Origin: Anaerolineaceae bacterium UBA6107
GTDB lineage: Bacteria; Chloroflexota; Anaerolineae; Anaerolineales; Anaerolineaceae
DNA: 25,852 nucleotides
NCBI GenBank assembly: GCA_002428455.1
Contig: DIWL01000032.1
Coordinates: 853 to 26,704 of the forward strand
Direction of reading: 5' to 3'
Shown here: piece after piece, positions 6,741-13,563 of the stretch
Layout of the letters: each line of letters begins with the position of its first letter
Position numbering within the stretch: position 1 is the stretch's first letter
Made by a program: the position numbers and the translations under genes
Notes under the pieces: generated by a model
Databases searched by the model: none
Told to the model about the DNA's origin: nothing
The model's input: only the letters and a program-made list of their open reading frames with translations

Positions 6741-7408
6741 AAATTCCCCAAAGCTTTTTCAAAGAAAGCAAGGGAATCCCTTACCCGAGTCCAGCCTGAA
6801 TTGGCGAGACTGGTCGATACGGACGGCTGCTTGATTGGTTGGGGCAGCCAGCGTTCGGCAATCTCCTTCTGGTTATAACCCTGCAGCGCCCAGAAAACCG
6901 CCTGGCATTGACCGGCTCCCCAGAAGGTGACGATATGGTCGATCAACTCGACGGTGATCATTGCCCCAGATTTGACCAGGCTGTCACTCTCGGAGGTGAA
7001 ACCAATCCCCATACGGCTGGTGGAGAGGGTTTCAAGCAGGCGACCTGAGACGGTATAAGCTGCTCCGTCGCCTGCTGACACATTGTCTGCGGGAATAAAA
7101 TTCACTGCTCCAACCCCGATGGCGATGCGTGTATCGAGCCTACGCTTTTTGAACATGAAGCGGATGTAAGTGCGGATGAATAAGCCAATCTCCAGCGATT
7201 TGCCGGTATGATCGACGATCAACTGCCAGCCATCTCCACGGAAGTTGCTGATGCGGTAGGAGACATCCGAAGGGTAGCATTCTTTGAGCATGGCGGAAAG
7301 CCGCGGGAAGGTTTCATACAGCGCAATACGCTCCTGCGGGTCCATTTTCGAGGAGCCAATAATATCACCGGTTAATACTGCCACCTCATCATTTTTGCAA
7401 GTATTCAT
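6737..7408 (-). CDS. satD: SatD family protein
   Basis: From the ATG at 7408 the protein has 223 residues, the usual SatD length. A GTG at 7456 would add 16 residues but lies within the -10 region of the likely promoter, so it is rejected. The N-terminal AVLTGDIIGSSKM and the later ISNFRGDGWQLIVD and TRIAIGVG are typical SatD features and recall a degenerate nucleotide-cyclase-like fold with the GD pairs kept. The C-terminal part (WALQGYNQKEIAERW, then SVSTSLANSGWTRVRDSL) looks like a sigma-70 region 4-like helix-turn-helix. It is the first gene of the satD-DUF3307 operon. The molecular function of SatD is not known; a nucleic-acid- or nucleotide-linked role is inference. Confidence 0.8.
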   Translation of the reverse strand: MNTCKNDEVAVLTGDIIGSSKMDPQERIALYETFPRLSAMLKECYPSDVSYRISNFRGDGWQLIVDHTGKSLEIGLFIRTYIRFMFKKRRLDTRIAIGVGAVNFIPADNVSAGDGAAYTVSGRLLETLSTSRMGIGFTSESDSLVKSGAMITVELIDHIVTFWGAGQCQAVFWALQGYNQKEIAERWLPQPIKQPSVSTSLANSGWTRVRDSLAFFEKALGNL

Positions 7409-7446
7409 GGCATCCCCAGGAAAGAGTCTAATATTCTCTTGGATCC

Positions 7447-7475
7447 AGTATAGCACTGAATAATAGATAAAACAA
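7447..7475 (-). promoter_or_regulatory. Promoter of satD-DUF3307
   Basis: On the minus strand TTGTTT (7475-7470) and TATACT (7452-7447) are separated by exactly 17 bp. The start codon of satD is 39 bp downstream of the -10 box. The first operator of the adjacent array begins at 7476, immediately upstream of the -35 box, the position expected of activator sites. Confidence 0.55.
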
Positions 7476-7565
7476 CCTATAATATCAATTTATTGGTCTT
7501 ATGGCTATAAAACCAAGATATAGCTAAATAAACTATAATGTACTATTATAGATAATTCGTCTATA
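7476..7565. repeat. Operator array A: NCTATA-N9-TATAGN at 28-bp pitch
   Basis: Units: CCTATA-N9-TATTGG (7476-7496), GCTATA-N9-TATAGC (7504-7524), ACTATA-N9-TATAGA (7532-7552) and a half site TCTATA (7560-7565). Starts are exactly 28 bp apart. Each full unit is an inverted repeat of 21 bp. The array lies directly upstream of the satD promoter. The same operator occurs in array C (9088-9192). Confidence 0.75.
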
Positions 7566-7704
7566 CATATTGCTCGATTGGATGTGGGATATAGGAGCTG
7601 TACCCGGCAGGCTGAATTTCAGAGTCTACAAGTCTTGGACTTTCGATTTTCATTGGCTCATAAATGAGTTCATTTCGCTTGAAGAAAGGGGAATCGCTTG
7701 TGCA
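7566..7704. other. Gene-free spacer
   Basis: Part of the 584-bp gap between satD (start 7408) and the HTH-GHKL-STAS gene (start 7993). The gap contains, in order, the satD promoter, array A, this spacer, repeat R3, a DUF3307 fragment and array B. In this stretch I see no conserved reading frame on either strand. The open frame at 7570-7782 has no ribosome binding site and runs through R3 and the duplicated segment. Confidence 0.5.
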
Positions 7705-7736
7705 CCTCTCCCGGGTAATTTTGCACGAAAGAAGAG
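7705..7736. repeat. Boundary repeat R3
   Basis: CCTCTCCCGGGTAATTTTGC then ACGAAAGAAGAG. It matches R2 in order and flank: both are followed by GTGATCAGGGAATGGG and then by the 3' end of a DUF3307 gene. Confidence 0.6.
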
Positions 7737-7778
7737 ATTCGTGATTCTGGATGGTGATCAGGGAATGGGGAGTGGAGC

Positions 7779-7889
7779 TTAACCCGGCGGGGGAACTTGC
7801 AGCAGGGAGCGCACCGCCAGGCTGACCACGATGGCGGCAGAAAAACCGGCGAAGGCGCAGATGGTGATGAACCAGGCTGACTTATACTT
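7779..7889 (-). pseudogene. C-terminal fragment of a second DUF3307 gene
   Basis: The reverse strand encodes KSAWFITICAFAGFSAAIVV followed by SLAVRSLLQVPPPG and TAA at 7779. This aligns end to end with the C-terminus of the intact DUF3307 protein (5967-6740). The last 51 bp (7776-7826 versus 5964-6014) are identical, while the DNA further upstream has diverged although the protein pattern is kept. The coding similarity stops at array B, so the rest of the gene was replaced. This is the remnant of a duplicated satD-DUF3307 operon or of gene conversion at the 3' end. Confidence 0.75.
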
Positions 7890-7979
7890 TATAATAATAA
7901 ACAAATGCTTTATAATAAATGTGTAATGCTTTACAATAATAATTACATGCTTTATAACAAAAGCGAAATACTTTACAAT
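7884..7979. repeat. Operator array B: five ATRCTTTAYAAY units at exact 21-bp pitch
   Basis: ATACTTTATAAT (7884), ATGCTTTATAAT (7905), ATGCTTTACAAT (7926), ATGCTTTATAAC (7947) and ATACTTTACAAT (7968). Each starts 21 bp after the last, that is two helical turns, so all lie on the same face of the DNA. The last unit ends 13 bp before the start codon of the HTH-GHKL-STAS gene. Because each unit contains both TTTAYA and TAYAAY, neighbouring units also give -35/-10-like pairs with 16-bp spacing. Confidence 0.8.
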
Positions 7980-7992
7980 TATTGAGGGTGCA

Positions 7993-9030
7993 ATGGGAAA
8001 ATCAAAAGTGGATCGGGAAACGATCGATCATTATATTCAATCCAATATACGCGAACACAAGCGCGATGTGGTCAGGATGACCCAGGAAAAGTATCAGCTT
8101 AGCAGACCGACGGTAATGAAGTACGTGAATGAATTGATCGATGAAAAGAAAATCGAGGTGAAGGGAAGAACAAAAGATCGTGAATACTCACCGTTAGCCC
8201 TGCGTGAGAAGTTGCAACAGTACGAGATCAAAAAAGGTCTGGAAGAAAACAGTATATGGAAAGATTTCTCGCCATTAGTAGAGGATGTGCCCCAGAATGT
8301 GCGGATCATTTGTCAATATGGGTTCACGGAGATGGTGAATAATGCGATAGAACACTCAGAGGGAAGGTATATTACCATCGACATGACATTATTCTATGAT
8401 CAGGTGGAGATGTGGGTTGTGGATGATGGGGTAGGGATTTTCAACAAGATTCAAAAACTCTACGGATTGAGCGATCCTATCCATTCGATTCTCGAACTAT
8501 CCAAAGGAAAACTTACCTCAGACACGGAAAAGCACTCCGGAGAAGGGATATTCTTCACCTCCAGGATATTTGATTATTTCTTTATGAAATCTGAAAAGAT
8601 CGGATTTGTCCATACGAAGTCGGGTTTTGACTATATCGACCAGGGGGATGAGTTCACAAAAGGTACCGCCATCGAGATGGAAATTCAATTAACCTCCAGA
8701 CGTTCTCTCCAGGACGTGTTCGATGCATTCACAGATAAAGACGGAGATTTTGGCTTTGATAAGACTGTGGTTCCTGTTCACTTGGCTGTGTATGGAGACG
8801 ACCAGCTCATCAGCAGGTCACAGGCAAGGAGATTGTTGACGCGCTTCGAAAAATTCAAGCACGTGGTACTCGAATTCAAAGGCGTGCAAATGATAGGGCA
8901 ATCCTTTGCGGATGAAATATTTAGAGTTTTTACGAACGAACACCCGGAGGTCAGAATTACTTACGTGGATGCAAACAAAACAGTCGAAAAAATGATCCGG
9001 CACGCGGATGTAGAAGATCGAAACCAATAA
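7993..9030 (+). CDS. HTH - GHKL ATPase - STAS-like (DUF4325) fusion regulator
   Basis: A 345-residue protein with GAGGGTGCA before its ATG. Residues 1-65 form a winged helix-turn-helix (MTQEKYQLSRPTVMKYVNEL then IEVKGR as the wing). Residues about 100-240 are a GHKL-type ATPase: N box FTEMVNNAIEHS (111-122), G1 VVDDGVGIF (142-150), G2 HSGEGIFFTSR (181-191). Residues about 255-340 are a STAS-like DUF4325 domain containing LISRSQARRLLTRF and EFKGVQMIGQSFADEIFRVF. It thus joins a DNA-binding module to the two folds that act as separate anti-sigma kinase and anti-anti-sigma factor in SpoIIAB/SpoIIAA systems. The architecture occurs elsewhere, but no function is established to my knowledge. Array B covers its promoter, which suggests autoregulation. 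Confidence 0.8.
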   Translation: MGKSKVDRETIDHYIQSNIREHKRDVVRMTQEKYQLSRPTVMKYVNELIDEKKIEVKGRTKDREYSPLALREKLQQYEIKKGLEENSIWKDFSPLVEDVPQNVRIICQYGFTEMVNNAIEHSEGRYITIDMTLFYDQVEMWVVDDGVGIFNKIQKLYGLSDPIHSILELSKGKLTSDTEKHSGEGIFFTSRIFDYFFMKSEKIGFVHTKSGFDYIDQGDEFTKGTAIEMEIQLTSRRSLQDVFDAFTDKDGDFGFDKTVVPVHLAVYGDDQLISRSQARRLLTRFEKFKHVVLEFKGVQMIGQSFADEIFRVFTNEHPEVRITYVDANKTVEKMIRHADVEDRNQ

Positions 9031-9057
9031 GGCTTGCGGATATAAAACTATACGTTT

Positions 9058-9081
9058 GAAGTGTCTCCCCGGTTAATTATG
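9058..9081. repeat. Boundary repeat R4
   Basis: GAAGTGTCTCCCCGG then TTAATTATG. It matches R1 (GAAGTGTCTCC, TTAATTATG) and lies 27 bp after the stop of the HTH-GHKL-STAS gene. It lacks the GCACGAAA tail found in R1-R3. Confidence 0.6.
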
Positions 9082-9087
9082 TTTGAT

Positions 9088-9192
9088 TATAGCCTTATAA
9101 AGCTATAACTATGTAATATAGCAAGAATAGGCTATAAATGATAAAAATAGCTAAAAAAGCTACAGGCGATAAACATAGACAATGAGTCTATA
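9088..9192. repeat. Operator array C: same palindrome as array A
   Basis: Half site TATAGC (9088-9093), then GCTATA-N9-TATAGC (9102-9122), GCTATA-N9-AATAGC (9131-9151), GCTACA-N9-CATAGA (9159-9179) and half site TCTATA (9187-9192). Starts are 28-29 bp apart. The full 9102-9122 unit has the same arms and spacer length as 7504-7524 in array A. It lies between two convergent genes, so no intact gene is placed to be controlled by it. Confidence 0.75.
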
Positions 9193-9234
9193 TGATCAAT
9201 CCGCTTCTGGGGATCCCTGTAAATCGAGTTGGTT

Positions 9235-9261
9235 GTCATAACCTGTCTTTGACAGGATGAC
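9235..9261. terminator. Hairpin between convergent genes
   Basis: GTCAT-AA-CCTGTC-TTT-GACAGG-ATGAC forms an 11-bp stem with a 2-nt bulge. It lies between the 3' ends of the HTH-GHKL-STAS gene and the SH3b lipoprotein gene. There is no T-run directly after it on either strand, so an intrinsic terminator role is plausible only. Confidence 0.4.
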
Positions 9262-9314
9262 TCAAAATTTAAAAACGTTTTCACGATTCCAGGCTCTCTA
9301 TTCTCTTTCCCTGT

Positions 9315-10058
9315 CTACGGATTGACCATCTGCAGGTTATACCAGACGTCGGCGGAGTCTTTCACGTCGATGGTCATGGTGGGTGGGAGTTCACCGATGA
9401 GGGCACAGTCCGCGTTCACCGCGCTACTTTCACATCCGTACGCGTCAGCTTCCAGGGTCCAGGTGCCTTTACTGTCCTGCGGAAGGAAGAAGTAAAATTG
9501 CCCGAGCGCGTCGGTGGTAGCAGCGTCATTCCGGGCAGTGTCACCATCTGGAGGTGTCAGGGTGAGGGTGATATGCGAGGCGGGATCCCCACCGGGGGCG
9601 TAGACATGACCCTTGACGATCACAAAGCCATCCGGGATGACCTCGGGTGCATCGTAAAAATCACCCTTCAAGTCCAGTAGTTCCAGCTTCATAAAACCAT
9701 GCAGACCATTCCCGGTGGCGACATACGCCCAGCTCCAGCCGGGTGCGCGACCGAGCACTTCGACCGTTTCGCCAGTATCGTACATCTCAAGTGCAGGCAG
9801 CAGAAAACCCGGTCCGCTGCGCAGGAAAAGGTTGTCAATAGTGACGACAGCTATGAATGGTTTATAGGGGGTTGGTGTGAGGGTGGGGGCGGGGGTGAAG
9901 GTTGTGGTGGGCTGGGGGGTTACGGTGGGCAATGAAGGCTCGGTGGTGATGGGTTGCGGGAAAGTGGAGGTGGGGAAAGCAGGTTCCATCGTGTTGACAC
10001 AACCGCTAAGCAGAAGCAGTGTCAGCAGGAGAATGGTCATACGGATATGGGCTTTCAT
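9315..10058 (-). CDS. SH3b-domain lipoprotein (247 aa)
   Basis: CAGGGAGGTTCCTG precedes the ATG at 10058. The signal peptide ends in the lipobox LLSGC with Cys20, so the protein should be lipid-anchored outside the membrane. A Pro/Thr-rich linker (about 27-65) leads to a bacterial SH3 domain at about 70-130 (LFLRSGPGFLLPALEMYDTG, later GWSWAYVATGNGLHGFMKLE). After it comes a carboxypeptidase-regulatory-like or Ig-like beta domain (VKGHVYAPGG, then TTDALGQFYFFLP). Such proteins bind cell-wall or surface polymers and are common in Anaerolineae; the ligand is unknown. It is divergent from the Rrf2 gene, with about 190 bp between. Confidence 0.75.
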   Translation of the reverse strand: MKAHIRMTILLLTLLLLSGCVNTMEPAFPTSTFPQPITTEPSLPTVTPQPTTTFTPAPTLTPTPYKPFIAVVTIDNLFLRSGPGFLLPALEMYDTGETVEVLGRAPGWSWAYVATGNGLHGFMKLELLDLKGDFYDAPEVIPDGFVIVKGHVYAPGGDPASHITLTLTPPDGDTARNDAATTDALGQFYFFLPQDSKGTWTLEADAYGCESSAVNADCALIGELPPTMTIDVKDSADVWYNLQMVNP

Positions 10059-10170
10059 CAGGAACCTCCCTGAAAAGAATTGTGATGCTTATTTATATCA
10101 GATGACGTAAAAAAGAGGGGTCTGGTTCCTGAAGGGGTCGGGCGCGGAAATACACCGCGGAAGTTCACTC

Positions 10171-10237
10171 TTGACAATCCAATTTTCTGATATATACTAA
10201 CTCTATAAAGTCTATAGAAACAATAGTAATTATAGAG
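10171..10237 (+). promoter_or_regulatory. Rrf2-gene promoter and operator
   Basis: TTGACA (10171-10176) and TATACT (10193-10198) are 16 bp apart, a strong sigma-70-type promoter. Directly after it ACTCTAT-N7-ATAGA (10200-10218) forms an inverted repeat, nested in a wider one, CTCTATAA (10201-10208) with TTATAGAG (10230-10237). The position over the transcription start fits autorepression by the encoded Rrf2 protein. The core recurs before the importer operon at 10719-10737. Confidence 0.65.
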
Positions 10238-10251
10238 AAGATAAGAAAACG

Positions 10252-10698
10252 ATGAGACTCTCCAAGCGCGGTGAATACGGACTGCGGGCAATGATCCAAC
10301 TGGCACACCCTGCCGCTGATGGAAGCCTGCGGGTGATGCAGATCGGGGAGATCTGTGAGCTGGAGAAGATGCCGGTCAAGTACCTCGAGCAGATCCTGCT
10401 CACCCTCAAGAACTCGGGACTGCTGCAAAGCAAACGCGGGGTGACCGGCGGCTATTATCTGGCTAAACCCGCGGAGGGGATCATGCTCGGGCAGATCGTA
10501 CGCATCCTGGATGGACCGCTGGCGCCCATCCGTTGCGTGAGCCAGATGGCTTACGAGCCCTGCGGGTGCCCGGACGAAAAAAGCTGCGGGCTACGCATGG
10601 TGATGGGGGATGTGCGTAACGCCATTGCTGGAATCCTCGACAACACCTCCCTGGCGGACGTTTCCGCCCGCTCGCGGGCAGCCCTGAAGGAAAGCTAA
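10252..10698 (+). CDS. Rrf2-family regulator, likely Fe-S sensing
   Basis: The 148-residue protein has the full Rrf2 winged-helix layout: MRLSKRGEYGLRAMIQLA at the start, the recognition part MPVKYLEQILLTLKNSGLL (40-58), the wing KRGVTGGYYLAKPAE (61-75) and the long C-terminal dimer helix. Four cysteines are clustered in the loop where IscR/NsrR-type members bind an iron-sulfur cluster: Cys95, Cys104, Cys106 and Cys112 (YEPCGCPDEKSCGLR), an unusual C-x8-C-x-C-x5-C spacing. A redox, nitric oxide or Fe-S input is inferred. Its own promoter and that of the following Pst-like operon share the same inverted repeat, so it probably controls both. No terminator was seen between them. Confidence 0.85.
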   Translation: MRLSKRGEYGLRAMIQLAHPAADGSLRVMQIGEICELEKMPVKYLEQILLTLKNSGLLQSKRGVTGGYYLAKPAEGIMLGQIVRILDGPLAPIRCVSQMAYEPCGCPDEKSCGLRMVMGDVRNAIAGILDNTSLADVSARSRAALKES

Positions 10699-10718
10699 AG
10701 TTCTTTTTTTAATCTAAT

Positions 10719-10737
10719 ACTCTATCAATGCAATAGA
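10719..10737. promoter_or_regulatory. Rrf2-type operator before the Pst-like operon
   Basis: ACTCTAT-N7-ATAGA, matching the site at 10200-10218 in all 12 fixed positions and in spacer length. A TAATAC box (10715-10720) overlaps its left edge as a possible -10, though no good -35 is seen. It lies 31 bp before the start codon of the binding-protein gene. Confidence 0.6.
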
Positions 10738-10768
10738 CATAGTCGTGTAAAAATTTATGGAGGTTACG

Positions 10769-11719
10769 ATGAGGAAAAATGCAATGAAGTTCCTGACAAT
10801 CGTTTTTGTGTTTGGGCTGTTCCTGAGCGCATGCGCTCCGAAAGCCGCCGAGGAAGACAGCGGCACCATCGCCATTTCCGGCGCGTTTGCGCTTTACCCG
10901 ATGATGACGCGTTGGGCGGAGGAATACACCGCTTTGCACCCCAATGTCCAGTTCGATGTCTCTGCGGGGGGCGCCGGTAAAGGCATGACCGACGCGCTTT
11001 CGGATGCGGTCGAGATCGGCATGGTTTCGCGCGCTATCAGCGCCGAGGAGGAAGCCAAGGGGGCCTACTGGGTACCGGTGGTCATCGATGCGGTCTTCCC
11101 GACCATCAGCGATCAGAACCCGGTCAAGGATATCCTGCTCTCTAACCCAATGACCAGGGACGATTTCACCAAACTGTTCATCACTGGCGAGTACAAGACC
11201 TGGGGTGACGTGGTAGGCGACCCTTCCATCACCGATGAGGTGCATGTTTACACCCGTTCCGATGCTTGCGGCGCTGCGGATACCTGGGCGAAGTACCTGG
11301 GGGGTGCGCAGGAAGACCTGCTCGGTATCGGTGTGGGTTCAGACCCGGCGCTGCTGGATTCGGTCATCAAGGACCCGCTCGGAATTGGATATAATAATCT
11401 AAATTACGCCTTCGACATCACCACCGGGGTGAACGTGGTGGGCTCGCTGGTCGTTCCTATCGATGTGAACGAGAACGGCGTCACCGACCCGGATGAACTG
11501 CTGGAATCCACCGTCGAAGCGGTACAGGCGGTTGCGGATGGCAAGTATCCCTCACCACCGGCGCGCGAGTTGAACCTGGTCACCAACGGTAAGCCAGAAG
11601 GCATTGTGCAGGACTTCATTGTGTGGATACTGACCGATGGTCAGCAGTACGTGAGTGAAAGCGGCTACATCACACTCACCACAGACAAGCTTGCCGAAGC
11701 CCTGCAGAAAGTGAAATGA
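10769..11719 (+). CDS. pstS: PstS-like periplasmic-type binding lipoprotein with altered ligand site
   Basis: Start ATG 10769 is used because GGAGGTTACG precedes it; an in-frame ATG at 10757 overlaps that site. The signal peptide ends in LSAC (Cys22), so the protein is lipid-anchored. The fold marks of the PstS-type family are clear: AISGAFALYPMMTRWAEEY, then SAGGAGKGMTDAL and EIGMVSRAI near the N-terminus. In canonical PstS the phosphate loop reads R-x-D-x-S-G-T; here it is RSDACGAAD (163-171), so the Ser and Thr that donate hydrogen bonds are Cys167 and Ala169. Phosphate specificity is therefore uncertain. It overlaps the permease gene by 4 bp. Control is likely by the upstream Rrf2 protein. 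Confidence 0.75.
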   Translation: MRKNAMKFLTIVFVFGLFLSACAPKAAEEDSGTIAISGAFALYPMMTRWAEEYTALHPNVQFDVSAGGAGKGMTDALSDAVEIGMVSRAISAEEEAKGAYWVPVVIDAVFPTISDQNPVKDILLSNPMTRDDFTKLFITGEYKTWGDVVGDPSITDEVHVYTRSDACGAADTWAKYLGGAQEDLLGIGVGSDPALLDSVIKDPLGIGYNNLNYAFDITTGVNVVGSLVVPIDVNENGVTDPDELLESTVEAVQAVADGKYPSPPARELNLVTNGKPEGIVQDFIVWILTDGQQYVSESGYITLTTDKLAEALQKVK

Positions 11720-12687
11720 CCGCGGAAGCACACAAACTGCCTCTAGGGCAACGTTTATTTCCACGCCGTCAGCACGACAGGATCGGATCAAAGGTCCTGT
11801 TCGTGCTGACGCTTATTCCGATGATCCTGCTGATCGCGATCACGGTGGCACTGGTCATCAAGACACTTCCCCTCCTACGGGAATACTCACTGGCAAGCCT
11901 GCTGGGAGGGACGGAATGGAAACCGCTGAAAGGGCTGTTCGGATACCTACCCTTCATCTCCGCCACGCTGTGGGTCACCATCCTGGCGCTGGTGATTGCG
12001 GTACCGCCCTCCCTGCTGACCGCCATCTACCTCTCGGAGTATGCCAGCAAGCCCCTGCGCTCGGTGATGAAGCCGATCCTCGACCTGCTGGCAGCCATAC
12101 CCTCGGTCATCTATGGCGTGTGGGGGATGCTGGTCATCGTACCGTGGGTGCAGAACAAAGTGATCCCCTTTGCCAACAGCTTCCCCAACGGGTTTCCGCT
12201 ATTGAATACGGATAATCCTACCGGCTTCGGCATCCTGTCCGGAGCGATCGTGCTGGCGGTGATGGTGGCGCCGTTTATCGTCGCGGTCACCAACGAGGTG
12301 CTTACCGCGGTTCCCGAGGGCATCCGCCACGCCTCCCTGGCAGTAGGCGCCACACGCCTCCAGACCATCCAGCGTGTGTTGATCCCCTCCACCCGACAGG
12401 GGATGTTCGCCAGCGTGGTGCTGGGGTTCTCGCGTGCGATGGGTGAGACAATGGCGGTACTGATGGTAGTGGGCAATGTGGTACAAATGCCGGGCTCCAT
12501 CCTGGATGCAGCTTACCCACTGCCGGCATTGATTGCCAACAACTATGGCGAGATGATGTCCATCCCCATGTATGATTCTGCATTAATGGGCGCGGCACTG
12601 ATCCTGTTGGTGATGGTTCTCATCCTCAATATTGCGTCCACTCTCATCCTGCGCAGGTTGATGGGGCGGGTCAGGAGGGCATGGTGA
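11716..12687 (+). CDS. pstC: Pst-like ABC permease subunit PstC
   Basis: A 323-residue inner-membrane permease with about six transmembrane helices. The first is at about residues 27-49 (VLFVLTLIPMILLIAITVAL). The permease-ATPase coupling (EAA) loop reads VPEGIRHASLAVGATRLQTI at about residues 199-218. The motif PSLLTAIYLSEYAS is typical of PstC/PstA pairs. The ATG overlaps the stop of the binding-protein gene (ATGA). It pairs with the next gene to form the membrane channel. Confidence 0.85.
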   Translation: MTAEAHKLPLGQRLFPRRQHDRIGSKVLFVLTLIPMILLIAITVALVIKTLPLLREYSLASLLGGTEWKPLKGLFGYLPFISATLWVTILALVIAVPPSLLTAIYLSEYASKPLRSVMKPILDLLAAIPSVIYGVWGMLVIVPWVQNKVIPFANSFPNGFPLLNTDNPTGFGILSGAIVLAVMVAPFIVAVTNEVLTAVPEGIRHASLAVGATRLQTIQRVLIPSTRQGMFASVVLGFSRAMGETMAVLMVVGNVVQMPGSILDAAYPLPALIANNYGEMMSIPMYDSALMGAALILLVMVLILNIASTLILRRLMGRVRRAW

Positions 12688-13547
12688 AACACTGGCGATT
12701 CAAGCGCAGGCATATATCAGAAGCCATTGTAAAATTTTTCATGCTGCTCTCCTTCCTGCTCGTGGCAGCCAGCCTCATCTCCATCCTGTGGACGATCCTC
12801 TCGAAAGGACTGCCTGCGCTTAGCTGGGAAATGGTCAGCCAGACCCCCAAGGGAGGGTATTACCTGGGCAAGGAAGGCGGCATTCTTAACGCCATCGTCG
12901 GCTCGCTGTTACTGGCAGGCGGTGCTACCCTGATAGCACTGGTCATCAGCCTGCCGATCGCTTTGTTCCTCGAAACCTACGTGATGAAGACCCGTTGGGC
13001 ACGTTACGTGCGCCTGACCATGGACATCCTGTGGGGCATACCTTCGATCGTTTATGGCGCATTTGGTTTTACCTTGATGCTTAGCCTTGGCATGCGCGCG
13101 TCCTTGCTGGGCGGGATCATTGTGCTGGCATTGCTGGAGATTCCCATCATGACCCGCGCCATGGACGAGGTCATCCGCCTGGTACCGGAGGAACTGAGCC
13201 ACGCTTCGCTGGCGCTGGGGGCATCCAAACTGGAGACGGCGCTCAAGGTCACCATCCGCCAGATGATGCCGGGCATCATCACCGCCACCCTGCTCGCCTT
13301 CGGGCGCGGTATCGGCGATGCAGCCTCGGTTCTGTTCACCGCGGGTTACACCGACCGTATTCCCACTTCGCTCAGCAGCCCCACTGCGTCGCTTCCGCTG
13401 GCAATCTACTTCCAACTGGGCACCCCGTACCCCGAAGTGCAGCAGCGCGCTTATGCCTCTGCCCTGATCCTGACGCTGATCGTACTCGCCGTCAGCCTGG
13501 GCTCGCGTCTCATCTCGGCGCGGTTGAGCAAATACATCAACAAGTAA
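12681..13547 (+). CDS. pstA: Pst-like ABC permease subunit PstA
   Basis: A 288-residue permease with about six membrane helices. It carries PIALFLETYVM early, DILWGIPSIVYGAFGF (about 113-128) and the coupling loop VPEELSHASLALGASKLETA at about 167-186, which parallels that of the preceding subunit. The C-terminal helix is followed by RLISARLSKYINK. It overlaps the pstC gene by 7 bp, so expression is coupled. Length is normal for PstA. Confidence 0.85.
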   Translation: MVKHWRFKRRHISEAIVKFFMLLSFLLVAASLISILWTILSKGLPALSWEMVSQTPKGGYYLGKEGGILNAIVGSLLLAGGATLIALVISLPIALFLETYVMKTRWARYVRLTMDILWGIPSIVYGAFGFTLMLSLGMRASLLGGIIVLALLEIPIMTRAMDEVIRLVPEELSHASLALGASKLETALKVTIRQMMPGIITATLLAFGRGIGDAASVLFTAGYTDRIPTSLSSPTASLPLAIYFQLGTPYPEVQQRAYASALILTLIVLAVSLGSRLISARLSKYINK

Positions 13548-13563
13548 GAGAATACAGGTAGCT

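Noticed and set aside
7570..7782. Open frame of 70 codons on the plus strand
   Set aside because: No ribosome binding site, runs through repeat R3 and the antisense of the duplicated DUF3307 end, and has no recognisable protein pattern.
9088..9192. CRISPR-like array
   Set aside because: The units are inverted-repeat operators with 28-29-bp pitch; there are no unique spacers of similar length between identical repeats, and no cas genes.
9192..9260. Mini reading frame MINPLLGIPVNRVGCHNLSL downstream of array C
   Set aside because: No ribosome binding site, and it ends inside the hairpin at 9235-9261; too short to support.
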